Below, piece by piece: positions 1-5,687 of a stretch of 6,541 nt of DNA. Each line of letters starts with the position of its first letter. Positions within the stretch are counted from its first letter, which is position 1. The notes under the pieces were generated by a model that did no database searches, was not told the DNA's origin, and saw nothing but the letters and a program-made list of their open reading frames with translations. A program made the position numbers and the translations under genes. Location: assembly GCA_020697475.1 (NCBI GenBank), contig JAJFMO010000217.1, positions 1 through 6,541 of the forward strand, written 5' to 3'. Source of the stretch: Paenibacillaceae bacterium. Lineage in GTDB: Bacteria > Bacillota > Bacilli > Paenibacillales > NBRC-103111.

Positions 1-720
1 GTCGGCAGTTTCCTCAACGTTGCAGCAATACGCATACCGCAAGGACGATCGATCTTGCATCCGCCGTCCCAATGCGCCATCTGCCGGCACCGGCTCGGTA
101 CTACCGACCTCGTGCCGGTTTTCGGTTTCTTATGGCGGCGTGGGCGATGTCACTATTGCGGTAGCCAGTTTTCCCCGCAGTATGCCATCATCGAAGCCGT
201 AACGGGCCTCGCCTTCGGCCTTTTCGCGTGGAATTACGGATTTACCGGCGAACTCGCCGTAGCCTGGTTACTCATAAGCGTGCTAATCGTCATCAGCTTA
301 ACCGACTTGCGCTACCTGCTTATTCCGAATAAAGTCGTCTTCTTCGGCATGGCAGCCGCCATCGTCTTGCGACTCTTCTCTCATCCGTTGCCGCTCTGGA
401 ACTACGCTGTGGCTTTCGCCATCGGAAGCGGGTTGCTTTATTCGCTGGCCGCGTTCAGCCACTATATTTTTAAGAAAGAAGGCGTAGGTGGCGGGGACAT
501 TAAGCTGTTTGCCTTCCTCGGGTTGGTGCTTGGAATCAAACTGACGATCCTCACGCTCTTCCTGGCGAGCATGATCGGCCTTATGGCCGGGCTGATCCGC
601 CTTCAATCCACAGGCAAACGGGTCATCCCTTTCGGTCCGTTCATCGCCGCAGGAGCAGTGATTTCTTACGTCTGGGGCGATCGGGTCTTGACATGGTATG
701 TGTCTCTGCTAACGGGTTAA
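1..720 (+). CDS. pilD: Prepilin peptidase / N-methyltransferase, 5' end cut off by the window
   Basis: This integral membrane aspartic protease removes the leader from prepilins and pseudopilins and N-methylates the new first residue. The frame is open from base 1, and the residues before the internal TTG at 55 read VGSFLNVAAIRIPQG, the conserved family N-terminus. The true start therefore lies upstream and only a few residues are missing. A zinc-type cysteine pair, CAIC, and a second, CHYC, mark the methyltransferase region, so the enzyme is probably bifunctional. The two catalytic aspartates are visible in SLTDLRYLLIPN (about codon 102 of the visible part) and in GGGDIK (about codon 166), matching the family GxGDxK motif. 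Several hydrophobic membrane segments follow the cysteines. The gene ends in TAA at 718-720. It lies just upstream of pilMNO and near pseudopilin genes, which fits a T4P role; a ComC-type competence role cannot be excluded from sequence alone. Confidence 0.95.
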   Translation, partial: VGSFLNVAAIRIPQGRSILHPPSQCAICRHRLGTTDLVPVFGFLWRRGRCHYCGSQFSPQYAIIEAVTGLAFGLFAWNYGFTGELAVAWLLISVLIVISLTDLRYLLIPNKVVFFGMAAAIVLRLFSHPLPLWNYAVAFAIGSGLLYSLAAFSHYIFKKEGVGGGDIKLFAFLGLVLGIKLTILTLFLASMIGLMAGLIRLQSTGKRVIPFGPFIAAGAVISYVWGDRVLTWYVSLLTG

Positions 721-727
721 TCACCCG

Positions 728-752
728 GGAAATGGCGCGAAATGCCATTTTT
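728..752 (+). terminator. Weak intrinsic terminator candidate after pilD
   Basis: AAATGGC at 730-736 pairs perfectly with GCCATTT at 744-750 across a 7-base loop. Two G-T pairs can extend the stem outward. The 3' arm runs into five T residues (748-752). The stem has only three GC pairs and the T-run overlaps the stem, so it would be inefficient. Its position 7 bases after the pilD stop and before a new promoter supports a partial transcription boundary. Confidence 0.35.
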
Positions 753-769
753 CGAGGGAAAATCAGGTT

Positions 770-799
770 TTTACACCATCGAGCGAAAAATAGTATAAT
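770..799 (+). promoter_or_regulatory. Sigma-A-type promoter for pilMNO and the stalk gene
   Basis: A -35-like TTTACA at 770-775 (5 of 6 to TTGACA) is separated by 18 bases from a perfect TATAAT at 794-799. Transcription would start near 806, leaving a leader of about 48 bases before the pilM ATG. This is the best promoter match in the window and suggests that pilMNO can be transcribed independently of pilD. Confidence 0.75.
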
Positions 800-832
800 G
801 GATATACGTAGAAATATGTCGAATTTGCTTTG

Positions 833-843
833 AAGGGGGAAGG
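833..843 (+). promoter_or_regulatory. Ribosome binding site that decides the pilM start
   Basis: The purine-rich run AAGGGGGAAGG ends 10 bases before the ATG at 854. The in-frame TTG at 830 lies upstream of this run and has no Shine-Dalgarno-like sequence before it. The ATG at 854 is therefore preferred as the start. Confidence 0.7.
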
Positions 844-853
844 CCAGGGCCGC

Positions 854-2071
854 ATGAGAAAACCGAGAGCGATAACGCACACGAATCGAAAGTGGAAACC
901 GGCCTTCGCCACTTTGGGATTGGAAATTACAGACCGTGCGGTGAAAATAGCGGAAGTTGCTGGCAACAAGGAAAATCAATTTCGCCTTACCCATTACGCC
1001 ATCGAACCTTTGTCCCGCAAGGCGGTAGAAGACGGAAGAATCATAGATTCACACAAAGTGGTTTCCACTTTACAAACGATGCTCGCCAAGCTGAACATAC
1101 GCACGAAGAAGGTTCATCTGGTATTGCCAAGCCAATTGATCATGGTGCGTTTTCTCAAGCTACCGGATATCCCGATCAACGACCTGAAGAAATTGATCGA
1201 CTTTGAAGTGAAGAACAATATTCACCTCCCTTTCGACCAACCGTATTACGATTTTTTGAAAATGAACGGTACACAAGAGAAGGGCAGTCGTTTCTTGACA
1301 GCTAAGCCGGCCAAATCTTTGCCCCAGGAAGCGTCGCTCGACAAAAAAATGGAGGAAGACTCGTCCTTTCACGAGGCAGCGCCTGCACAACAAGGGGGCA
1401 GCTTGGGGGGTCTCAACCTGTTCGATCGCGAGGAGCAGGAAAACCAGCATTCACGACAGGAGAAATACCAATGCGATGTTATGCTGGTTGCGTCTCCGCT
1501 CGAATTGATTGAGGAGTATGCAGCCGTTGTTCAATCGGCAGGATTAACGGCATTAAGTATTGAATTCAAGGCGTTATCGCTTTATCGAATTATCGAAAAA
1601 ACCAGTTTGATTCCGGCGGAGAGCACGTTCGTCGTCGTCGACATAAACGATTATGCCGTCGATTTGAGCATTTTTCATACCGGTCAGCTGAAAATTACCC
1701 GCAATATTCCGATGAACTTTCAGGAATTGCAAGACGGCGGGCAGCAGGATCAAATCGGTTTGCTGCTGCAATTTTCCGATCCGAAATCCCAGCTTCTCGA
1801 TGCTGTGAGCGAGTTGTCATCCGAACTGGAACGACTGATGAATTTTTTTCGCTATTCGCTCAACAACCGCAATCAGGAGTTTGACCATATCGTAGTATCC
1901 GGAGATTTGGAAACGTTGCCGGAAATTATTTCCATTCTCAAAGACCGTTTCTCCCAACAAATTATTGCGATGCACACTCCCGCCATTCAATCAGATGTTC
2001 AAGAAATTGAACACGTGTTTCCTTCGATCGCCGTGCCGATCGGCTTGGCGTTAAGGGGGAAACGGGCATGA
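854..2071 (+). CDS. pilM: PilM, actin-like T4P inner-membrane assembly protein
   Basis: PilM is a cytoplasmic actin-fold protein that binds the N-terminal tail of PilN and links the pilus motor to the alignment complex. The encoded protein has 405 residues from ATG 854. TLGLEITDRAVKIAEV (about residues 20-35) is the first phosphate-binding strand region. VHLVLPSQLIMVRFLKLP and the following E-x-N-N-I-H-L-P-F segment match the typical PilM central region. VVVDINDYAVDLSIF (about 257-271) is the second phosphate motif and VVSGDLETLPEI (about 346) corresponds to the adenosine motif. Some expected glycines are replaced (LEI-T for LDI-G, DIN for DIG), so nucleotide binding may be altered. A hydrophilic linker rich in Gln, Glu and Ser at about residues 135-203 is an insertion compared with typical PilM. 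The stop overlaps the pilN start as ATGA, suggesting translational coupling. Confidence 0.92.
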   Translation: MRKPRAITHTNRKWKPAFATLGLEITDRAVKIAEVAGNKENQFRLTHYAIEPLSRKAVEDGRIIDSHKVVSTLQTMLAKLNIRTKKVHLVLPSQLIMVRFLKLPDIPINDLKKLIDFEVKNNIHLPFDQPYYDFLKMNGTQEKGSRFLTAKPAKSLPQEASLDKKMEEDSSFHEAAPAQQGGSLGGLNLFDREEQENQHSRQEKYQCDVMLVASPLELIEEYAAVVQSAGLTALSIEFKALSLYRIIEKTSLIPAESTFVVVDINDYAVDLSIFHTGQLKITRNIPMNFQELQDGGQQDQIGLLLQFSDPKSQLLDAVSELSSELERLMNFFRYSLNNRNQEFDHIVVSGDLETLPEIISILKDRFSQQIIAMHTPAIQSDVQEIEHVFPSIAVPIGLALRGKRA

Positions 2072-3021
2072 ACAACATTAACCTTCTGCCCAAAGTCCCT
2101 GCGATTCAACGCGTTTTCGCACCGGTGTTGCTTGTTGTTGTGTTTCTGTTCATCATGACCGGTTCGATGATCTATTTCTACAGTTTTCATGTCCGCAATG
2201 ATATTACGCAGATTCAGGCGCAAACCGGCTCGGATCAAGCGATCATCAAGCAACTGATCCAAGCCAGGCAGATCGATCCGCTAACCAAAGATTATCAAGC
2301 GTTCGCTGCAGAAATCACCAAGTTGACGAATGCCCGCAGAGACTGGATTCCAGTCGTTGAAGCGATCAGCGGACAGCTGCCGAAGAACAGCCGGATGCAG
2401 AATTTGTCCGTTGACGATGCCGGAAGCTTGAGCGGCAATTACGAATTTGCCGGAATTTCCGATGTGGCGGAATATATGCTGGGATTGCAGCACAACCCGT
2501 TGGTGGCGTCGATTGCAGTGAAGGGGATTACCCGGATCGATAAGATTGTCAACCCGCCGTCCAAGCCGGCCGATGCAAAAGCCCCCGCATCGAAAGGTTC
2601 GAGCGCAACGAATACGCCAGTTGGCAATGTTGCGTCAACCGCCGCAACAACGGATGCACCTGCTGTAGACCCTATTGACGAGATGATCAAAATGATGGAG
2701 CAAGGGCTCGTCCAAGGGAAGACCGAAAGTGACAAATTATTGAATCAACTGACCTGGATGGTTAATGAGCAGCTGGTGAAGGAGAAGTTCGGCGTCGATA
2801 TCAAAGATGAAACGGCGTTGAATGCGTTGAAAGCCAAACAATCGGCCAACAAGCAGAAGGCTTCTGCGTCCACGCCTGCTTCAGGTAGCGGCTCTGTCAC
2901 CAATTCAGGATCAGGCTCCACACCCGTTGGGAAAGGGAATGACTCTTTGGCGAACAACATAGTTACTGTCTACCAAGTCGCGCTTACCTTCGCCTTATCC
3001 CCGCCGGGGCAGGCTAAATAG
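2068..3021 (+). CDS. pilN: PilN, T4P inner-membrane alignment protein with long insertion
   Basis: PilN is a bitopic membrane protein that binds PilM through its cytoplasmic tail and pairs with PilO outside the membrane. The protein starts MNNINLLPKVP, which contains the INLLP motif that docks into PilM. One transmembrane helix follows at about residues 15-40 (VFAPVLLVVVFLFIMTG and on). A helical stretch and a PilN-type ferredoxin-like core (about 90-158) come next, including QLPKNSRMQNLSVDD and AEYMLGLQHNPL. A Ser/Thr/Ala/Pro-rich insertion enclosing a charged helical stretch (about 160-295) separates this core from a last strand, VTVYQVALTFALSP. At 317 residues it is well above the roughly 180-200 usual for PilN. 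AAGGGGGA at 2053-2060, 7 bases before the ATG, is the ribosome binding site. The gene overlaps pilM by 4 bases. Confidence 0.9.
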   Translation: MNNINLLPKVPAIQRVFAPVLLVVVFLFIMTGSMIYFYSFHVRNDITQIQAQTGSDQAIIKQLIQARQIDPLTKDYQAFAAEITKLTNARRDWIPVVEAISGQLPKNSRMQNLSVDDAGSLSGNYEFAGISDVAEYMLGLQHNPLVASIAVKGITRIDKIVNPPSKPADAKAPASKGSSATNTPVGNVASTAATTDAPAVDPIDEMIKMMEQGLVQGKTESDKLLNQLTWMVNEQLVKEKFGVDIKDETALNALKAKQSANKQKASASTPASGSGSVTNSGSGSTPVGKGNDSLANNIVTVYQVALTFALSPPGQAK

Positions 3022-3029
3022 GGGGTCAT

Positions 3030-3923
3030 ATGGATACGAAAGCCCTGCAACGAATCATTGTCTATATTCGTAAACCCCAAGCCATCCTTGCCATGGCGAT
3101 CATTGTCGGGCTATTATTGGACATGAGCGTGTTTTCGACTAAACTGCTGCCTAGGCTGGCCGAGAAGCACAAAGCGCAAGGGATCGCTTCGACGGTAGCG
3201 AAGCAGAAACAGACGCTGCAAGGACAGCCGTTGCCGACCAAAGCGTCAGCTGACGCTATCGAGCAACTAGTTAAACAAGTGCCGACGAAGGATGAATTAC
3301 CTCGGTTTATTATCGATGTTAAAAACATCGAAAACCAGACGAAAGTGAAATTGACCTCGATCACTTTCGATGGCGGAGGTAACGGAGCGAATGATTTGGC
3401 AGTAATGATGAAAGAAATGTTCCCGACTCAAGCTCAAGCCGCCTCGCCTAAGGCTGCAACCGGAAATGTCTCGAATGTGGCTTCACAGGCGCCAAACCCT
3501 TCGGCGACAACAACCCAACCGACCACCACCGGTCTAACAGCCAACAATGGCGGCAAACCGCAAGCGGCTACACCGCCGGCGAATCCGATCGCAGAACATC
3601 AGGTCGACCTCGTCGTGAACGGTACATATATCCAGGGGCTGGATTTTATCCGCAAGCTGGAGCAATCGGAGCGGCTGGTCAACATCGTCAAGTGGCAGAT
3701 GAGCCCGAACGGCAAGGTGGATCCGACCAATGCGAAGGACGACAAAGACAGTGCTGTACAGTTGAGTTTTACGATCACATGTAAGATTTACACCGCGCGA
3801 GGTTACGCCGGAAAATTCGCCGATTTGCCGGATATTACGTTGCCGATGGTTGGAGATCGGGTCGATCCAACGTTGACTGACGAGCAGTTTTGGGAATTAT
3901 TGAAGAAATCGAGTCGCCCCTAA
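3030..3923 (+). CDS. pilO: PilO, T4P inner-membrane alignment protein
   Basis: PilO pairs with PilN in the T4P alignment complex, with most of the chain outside the membrane. The protein has 297 residues. A short basic cytoplasmic end is followed by one transmembrane helix (about residues 17-37, QAILAMAIIVGLLLDMSVF). A coiled-coil-like stretch comes next, then a segment typical of PilO: LVKQVPTKDELPRFIIDV and KVKLTSITFD. An Ala/Thr/Pro/Gln-rich linker (about 130-188) splits the ferredoxin-like domain, which resumes with HQVDLVVNGTYIQGLDFIRKLEQSERLVNI and ends in a beta-rich tail. The C-terminal DEQFWELLKKSSRP tail is not one I can assign. GGGGG at 3021-3025 lies only 4 bases before the ATG, and it overlaps the pilN stop, so PilO translation probably depends on pilN translation. 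Identification rests on gene order and the fold pattern. Confidence 0.88.
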   Translation: MDTKALQRIIVYIRKPQAILAMAIIVGLLLDMSVFSTKLLPRLAEKHKAQGIASTVAKQKQTLQGQPLPTKASADAIEQLVKQVPTKDELPRFIIDVKNIENQTKVKLTSITFDGGGNGANDLAVMMKEMFPTQAQAASPKAATGNVSNVASQAPNPSATTTQPTTTGLTANNGGKPQAATPPANPIAEHQVDLVVNGTYIQGLDFIRKLEQSERLVNIVKWQMSPNGKVDPTNAKDDKDSAVQLSFTITCKIYTARGYAGKFADLPDITLPMVGDRVDPTLTDEQFWELLKKSSRP

Positions 3924-3959
3924 CTTCTGGGGACAACTCTTGGAAAGCGGGGGAGACGG

Positions 3960-4595
3960 ATGAAGAAAACGTGGATGACACTCATTATATTGACTCTCAT
4001 GGTTGTTGGGAGCAGCGTTGCGTGGGCGGAAGGAAGATATCGAACAATCGAAGTGTTTTTCGATGCGATACATTTTGCTATTAATGGTCAAGAATTACCG
4101 GTAAGGGACGATTCTCTAATTTATAACGGCTCGGTGTATGTTCCAATTCGTGCATTGACGGAGATGATGGGTGCCAAGGTGGGGTGGAACAACACCAGCC
4201 GAACGGTTCTTTTGGATTTTATTGCGGATGGAAGTTTGGGTAAAGAACTTGAAGAGACATCGAAAAAATCGATTTACCAATATATCGCTTTTGAAAACAA
4301 TACAATTATGAAGAGTATGATCGAACATTTTCAAAATAGTGATATGGAAGCCATGAAAACCGATATTGAAAACTATTCTAATTTACGAAATTATGCCGTC
4401 GCTATTCAGGACGACGCGTTATTCAACATTTTGGACAAATTGGCTTCATCCGGCGAGATTGTAAGGAGTGGCATTTCTGCCAAAAGTATTGATGATTTTA
4501 GTTTGGCATGGTCGATATTTAATAAAAATCAAAAAAATTTAATTGATTTGTTAAATGATAAACTTGATCCCTCACGCATAAAGCAAAGAGGATGA
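3960..4595 (+). CDS. Secreted protein with copper-amine-oxidase-N-like stalk domain
   Basis: The 211-residue product starts with a clear signal peptide (residues 1-23, cleavage likely after SVAWA). It is followed by a copper amine oxidase N-terminal-type (stalk) domain at about 29-87: AINGQELPVRDD, YVPIRALTEMMGAKVGW and RTVLLDF. Despite the name, this domain has no catalytic role; in Paenibacillus-type bacteria it is common in exported proteins and is thought to be structural. The rest (about 92-211) is predicted to be helical, rich in Asn, Lys, Ile and Asp, and not recognised. It has no second membrane helix or cell-wall anchor motif. GGGGGAG shortly before the ATG is the ribosome binding site. 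It lies 36 bases after pilO with no clear terminator between, so it is probably in the pilMNO operon. Its last third is strikingly AT-rich compared with its neighbours. A role as an extracytoplasmic part of the pilus machine is inferred from position only. Confidence 0.85.
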   Translation: MKKTWMTLIILTLMVVGSSVAWAEGRYRTIEVFFDAIHFAINGQELPVRDDSLIYNGSVYVPIRALTEMMGAKVGWNNTSRTVLLDFIADGSLGKELEETSKKSIYQYIAFENNTIMKSMIEHFQNSDMEAMKTDIENYSNLRNYAVAIQDDALFNILDKLASSGEIVRSGISAKSIDDFSLAWSIFNKNQKNLIDLLNDKLDPSRIKQRG

Positions 4596-4610
4596 ACTCA
4601 AAAAGGCTAT

Positions 4611-5150
4611 CTAAGGTTTAAATAGTTTCAAAGGCAATGAGACGGTTTGCGTAGTCGTGGTTTTGACGGTGCCGTTCGTGATCGTTTTATCGAAAACAAG
4701 CTCGATTTGGTACGATTGCCCGGTCAAGTAATGGGTGCCTGCGGGCAGCGGTATGGCTGTGGAATCTTGCACGGAGAACAAGTTAACGCTTGTGGAGAGT
4801 TGGAGATAGAGGCTTGGTGTGCCGTTCGTTATATCGGTTGACCCTGTAATATGATACAAATCCAGGCTCTTTGCCACCGAATCGTAGGACAGCATTTCGT
4901 AAGTTCCATCGTATTTTTTCCAGCGCAAAACACCGGACGATGGGATATAAATTTCCACTGCGTCGGACAATTCGCGCAATATAGCGTTGGTTGTCAAATT
5001 TTTCATCGAATCGTACGTTCCTTGCTCCTTCGTCCGGGTCGACATTGAGTTGACCGCAAAAAACAAGGCGATCCCGACGCTTACGACCAGGGTCATAATG
5101 ACGACGGACGCCATTATTTCGAGCAGGCTGATTCCTTTTTCATTGCGCAT
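4611..5150 (-). CDS. Type IV pseudopilin, GspJ/PilW-like minor pilin
   Basis: The 179-residue protein begins MRNEKG followed by ISLLEIMASVVIMTLVV. This is a class III signal: cleavage after Gly6, a hydrophobic residue at +1, Glu at +5, then a hydrophobic helix that anchors in the membrane and packs in the pilus core. The C-terminal part is beta-rich with alternating Thr/Ser and aliphatic residues and contains no cysteine. Length and position as second of two pseudopilins suggest a GspJ/PilW-type minor pilin of the tip-priming complex; this subtype is an inference. The start codon lies 3 bases after the stop of the upstream pseudopilin, and GGGGAG within the end of that gene (8 bases before ATG) serves as ribosome binding site, so the two are probably one operon. 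It converges with the stalk gene, 15 bases away. Confidence 0.85.
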   Translation of the reverse strand: MRNEKGISLLEIMASVVIMTLVVSVGIALFFAVNSMSTRTKEQGTYDSMKNLTTNAILRELSDAVEIYIPSSGVLRWKKYDGTYEMLSYDSVAKSLDLYHITGSTDITNGTPSLYLQLSTSVNLFSVQDSTAIPLPAGTHYLTGQSYQIELVFDKTITNGTVKTTTTQTVSLPLKLFKP

Positions 5151-5153
5151 CGA

Positions 5154-5573
5154 TTAGTCTCCCCATGACACGGTAACGGTGATCAGCCGAGGCTCGTTCT
5201 GTCCGGTTCCCGAATTGTACATCAGTACCACCGAGGACAAGGAAACATGGCGCTCGTCGGCGGGAATGTTGCTGAAACTGCTTCCTGTCGTATTCGTTAG
5301 TGCGGTTTCGTTGACGGTAACCGGGTAGCCGTCGATCGTCGTGGTAGCGTTCTGGGTGTTGATACCAGTAAAAGGGGATGTAGACGAAATCGCGTTTACA
5401 ACGCTGTTCAGCTTCTGGTTTGCGATGTTCAGCGCTTCGGTCCGCTTATCGTCTTTGACGGTGTTGTCACTCAAGTATTGTGAGATATTGGTAAAGATGA
5501 CAACGGTAATACTTAAGATGACGACGGCGGCCATTATTTCAATCAGCGTAATGCCTCGTTCGTTCCGGATCAT
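5154..5573 (-). CDS. Type IV pseudopilin, GspI/PilV-like minor pilin
   Basis: The 139-residue protein begins MIRNERG, then ITLIEIMAAVVILSITVVIF: a class III pilin signal cleaved after Gly7, with Glu at +5 of the mature protein. The following helix continues through DDKRTEALNIANQKLNSVV, which resembles the A-x-x-x-A-x-x-K-L segment of GspI/PilV minor pseudopilins. The chain ends in a beta strand, RLITVTVSWGD, also typical of that group. No cysteines are present. It is the first gene of a two-gene minus-strand operon. Its nearest Shine-Dalgarno-like GTGAGG lies about 14 bases before the ATG, further than usual, and no alternative in-frame start improves this. Translation may be weak or controlled. 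The expected role is a minor pilin in the tip complex that starts pilus assembly. Confidence 0.87.
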   Translation of the reverse strand: MIRNERGITLIEIMAAVVILSITVVIFTNISQYLSDNTVKDDKRTEALNIANQKLNSVVNAISSTSPFTGINTQNATTTIDGYPVTVNETALTNTTGSSFSNIPADERHVSLSSVVLMYNSGTGQNEPRLITVTVSWGD

Positions 5574-5612
5574 AGAGTGAAAATTAACCTCACTTTTTTT
5601 GGATGAATAGAT

Positions 5613-5628
5613 TTATTATATATCATAA
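5613..5628. promoter_or_regulatory. Divergent promoter region with near-palindrome
   Basis: TTATTATATATCATAA is a 16-base inverted repeat with one mismatched pair. It carries a perfect TATAAT on the minus strand (5620-5615) towards the pseudopilins and TATCAT or TATTAT (5 of 6) on the plus strand towards the Ig-repeat gene. A poor TTGGAT (5599-5604) lies 16 bases upstream of the plus-strand TATCAT; no convincing -35 is visible for the minus strand. It may serve as back-to-back -10 elements or as a regulator site. The assignment is tentative. Confidence 0.4.
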
Positions 5629-5673
5629 CGAGAGCAAAATGTGGGTTTGCATCGCGGTATTTTTAATAATTGC

Positions 5674-5680
5674 AAGGAGG
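5674..5680 (+). promoter_or_regulatory. Strong ribosome binding site for the Ig-repeat gene
   Basis: AAGGAGG lies 7 bases before the ATG at 5688 and 10 before the next ATG at 5691. It is the closest match to the Shine-Dalgarno consensus in the window and confirms the start of the open frame that follows. Confidence 0.85.
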
Positions 5681-5687
5681 GCGGAAG

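Noticed and set aside
55..720. pilD starting at the TTG at 55
   Set aside because: The same frame is open back to base 1 and encodes the conserved GSFLNV...R-I-P-Q-G family N-terminus, so the gene begins before the window.
830..853. pilM starting at the TTG at 830
   Set aside because: This TTG precedes the purine-rich ribosome binding site at 833-843, and the ATG at 854 is correctly spaced after it.
641..994. A 117-codon minus-strand open frame across the pilD-pilM gap
   Set aside because: It overlaps the end of pilD, the pilM promoter and the start of pilM, with no ribosome binding site or family resemblance.
2439..2735. A 98-codon minus-strand open frame within pilN
   Set aside because: Its Ala/Ser/Val-rich content is the mirror of the low-complexity insertion in PilN.
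3960..4595. A functional copper amine oxidase
   Set aside because: Only the short N-terminal-type stalk domain is present; there is no catalytic domain and the protein is far too short.
4596..4622. A bidirectional terminator between the convergent genes
   Set aside because: Only a 4-base pairing (CTAT with ATAG) is visible; no stable stem with a T-run was found.
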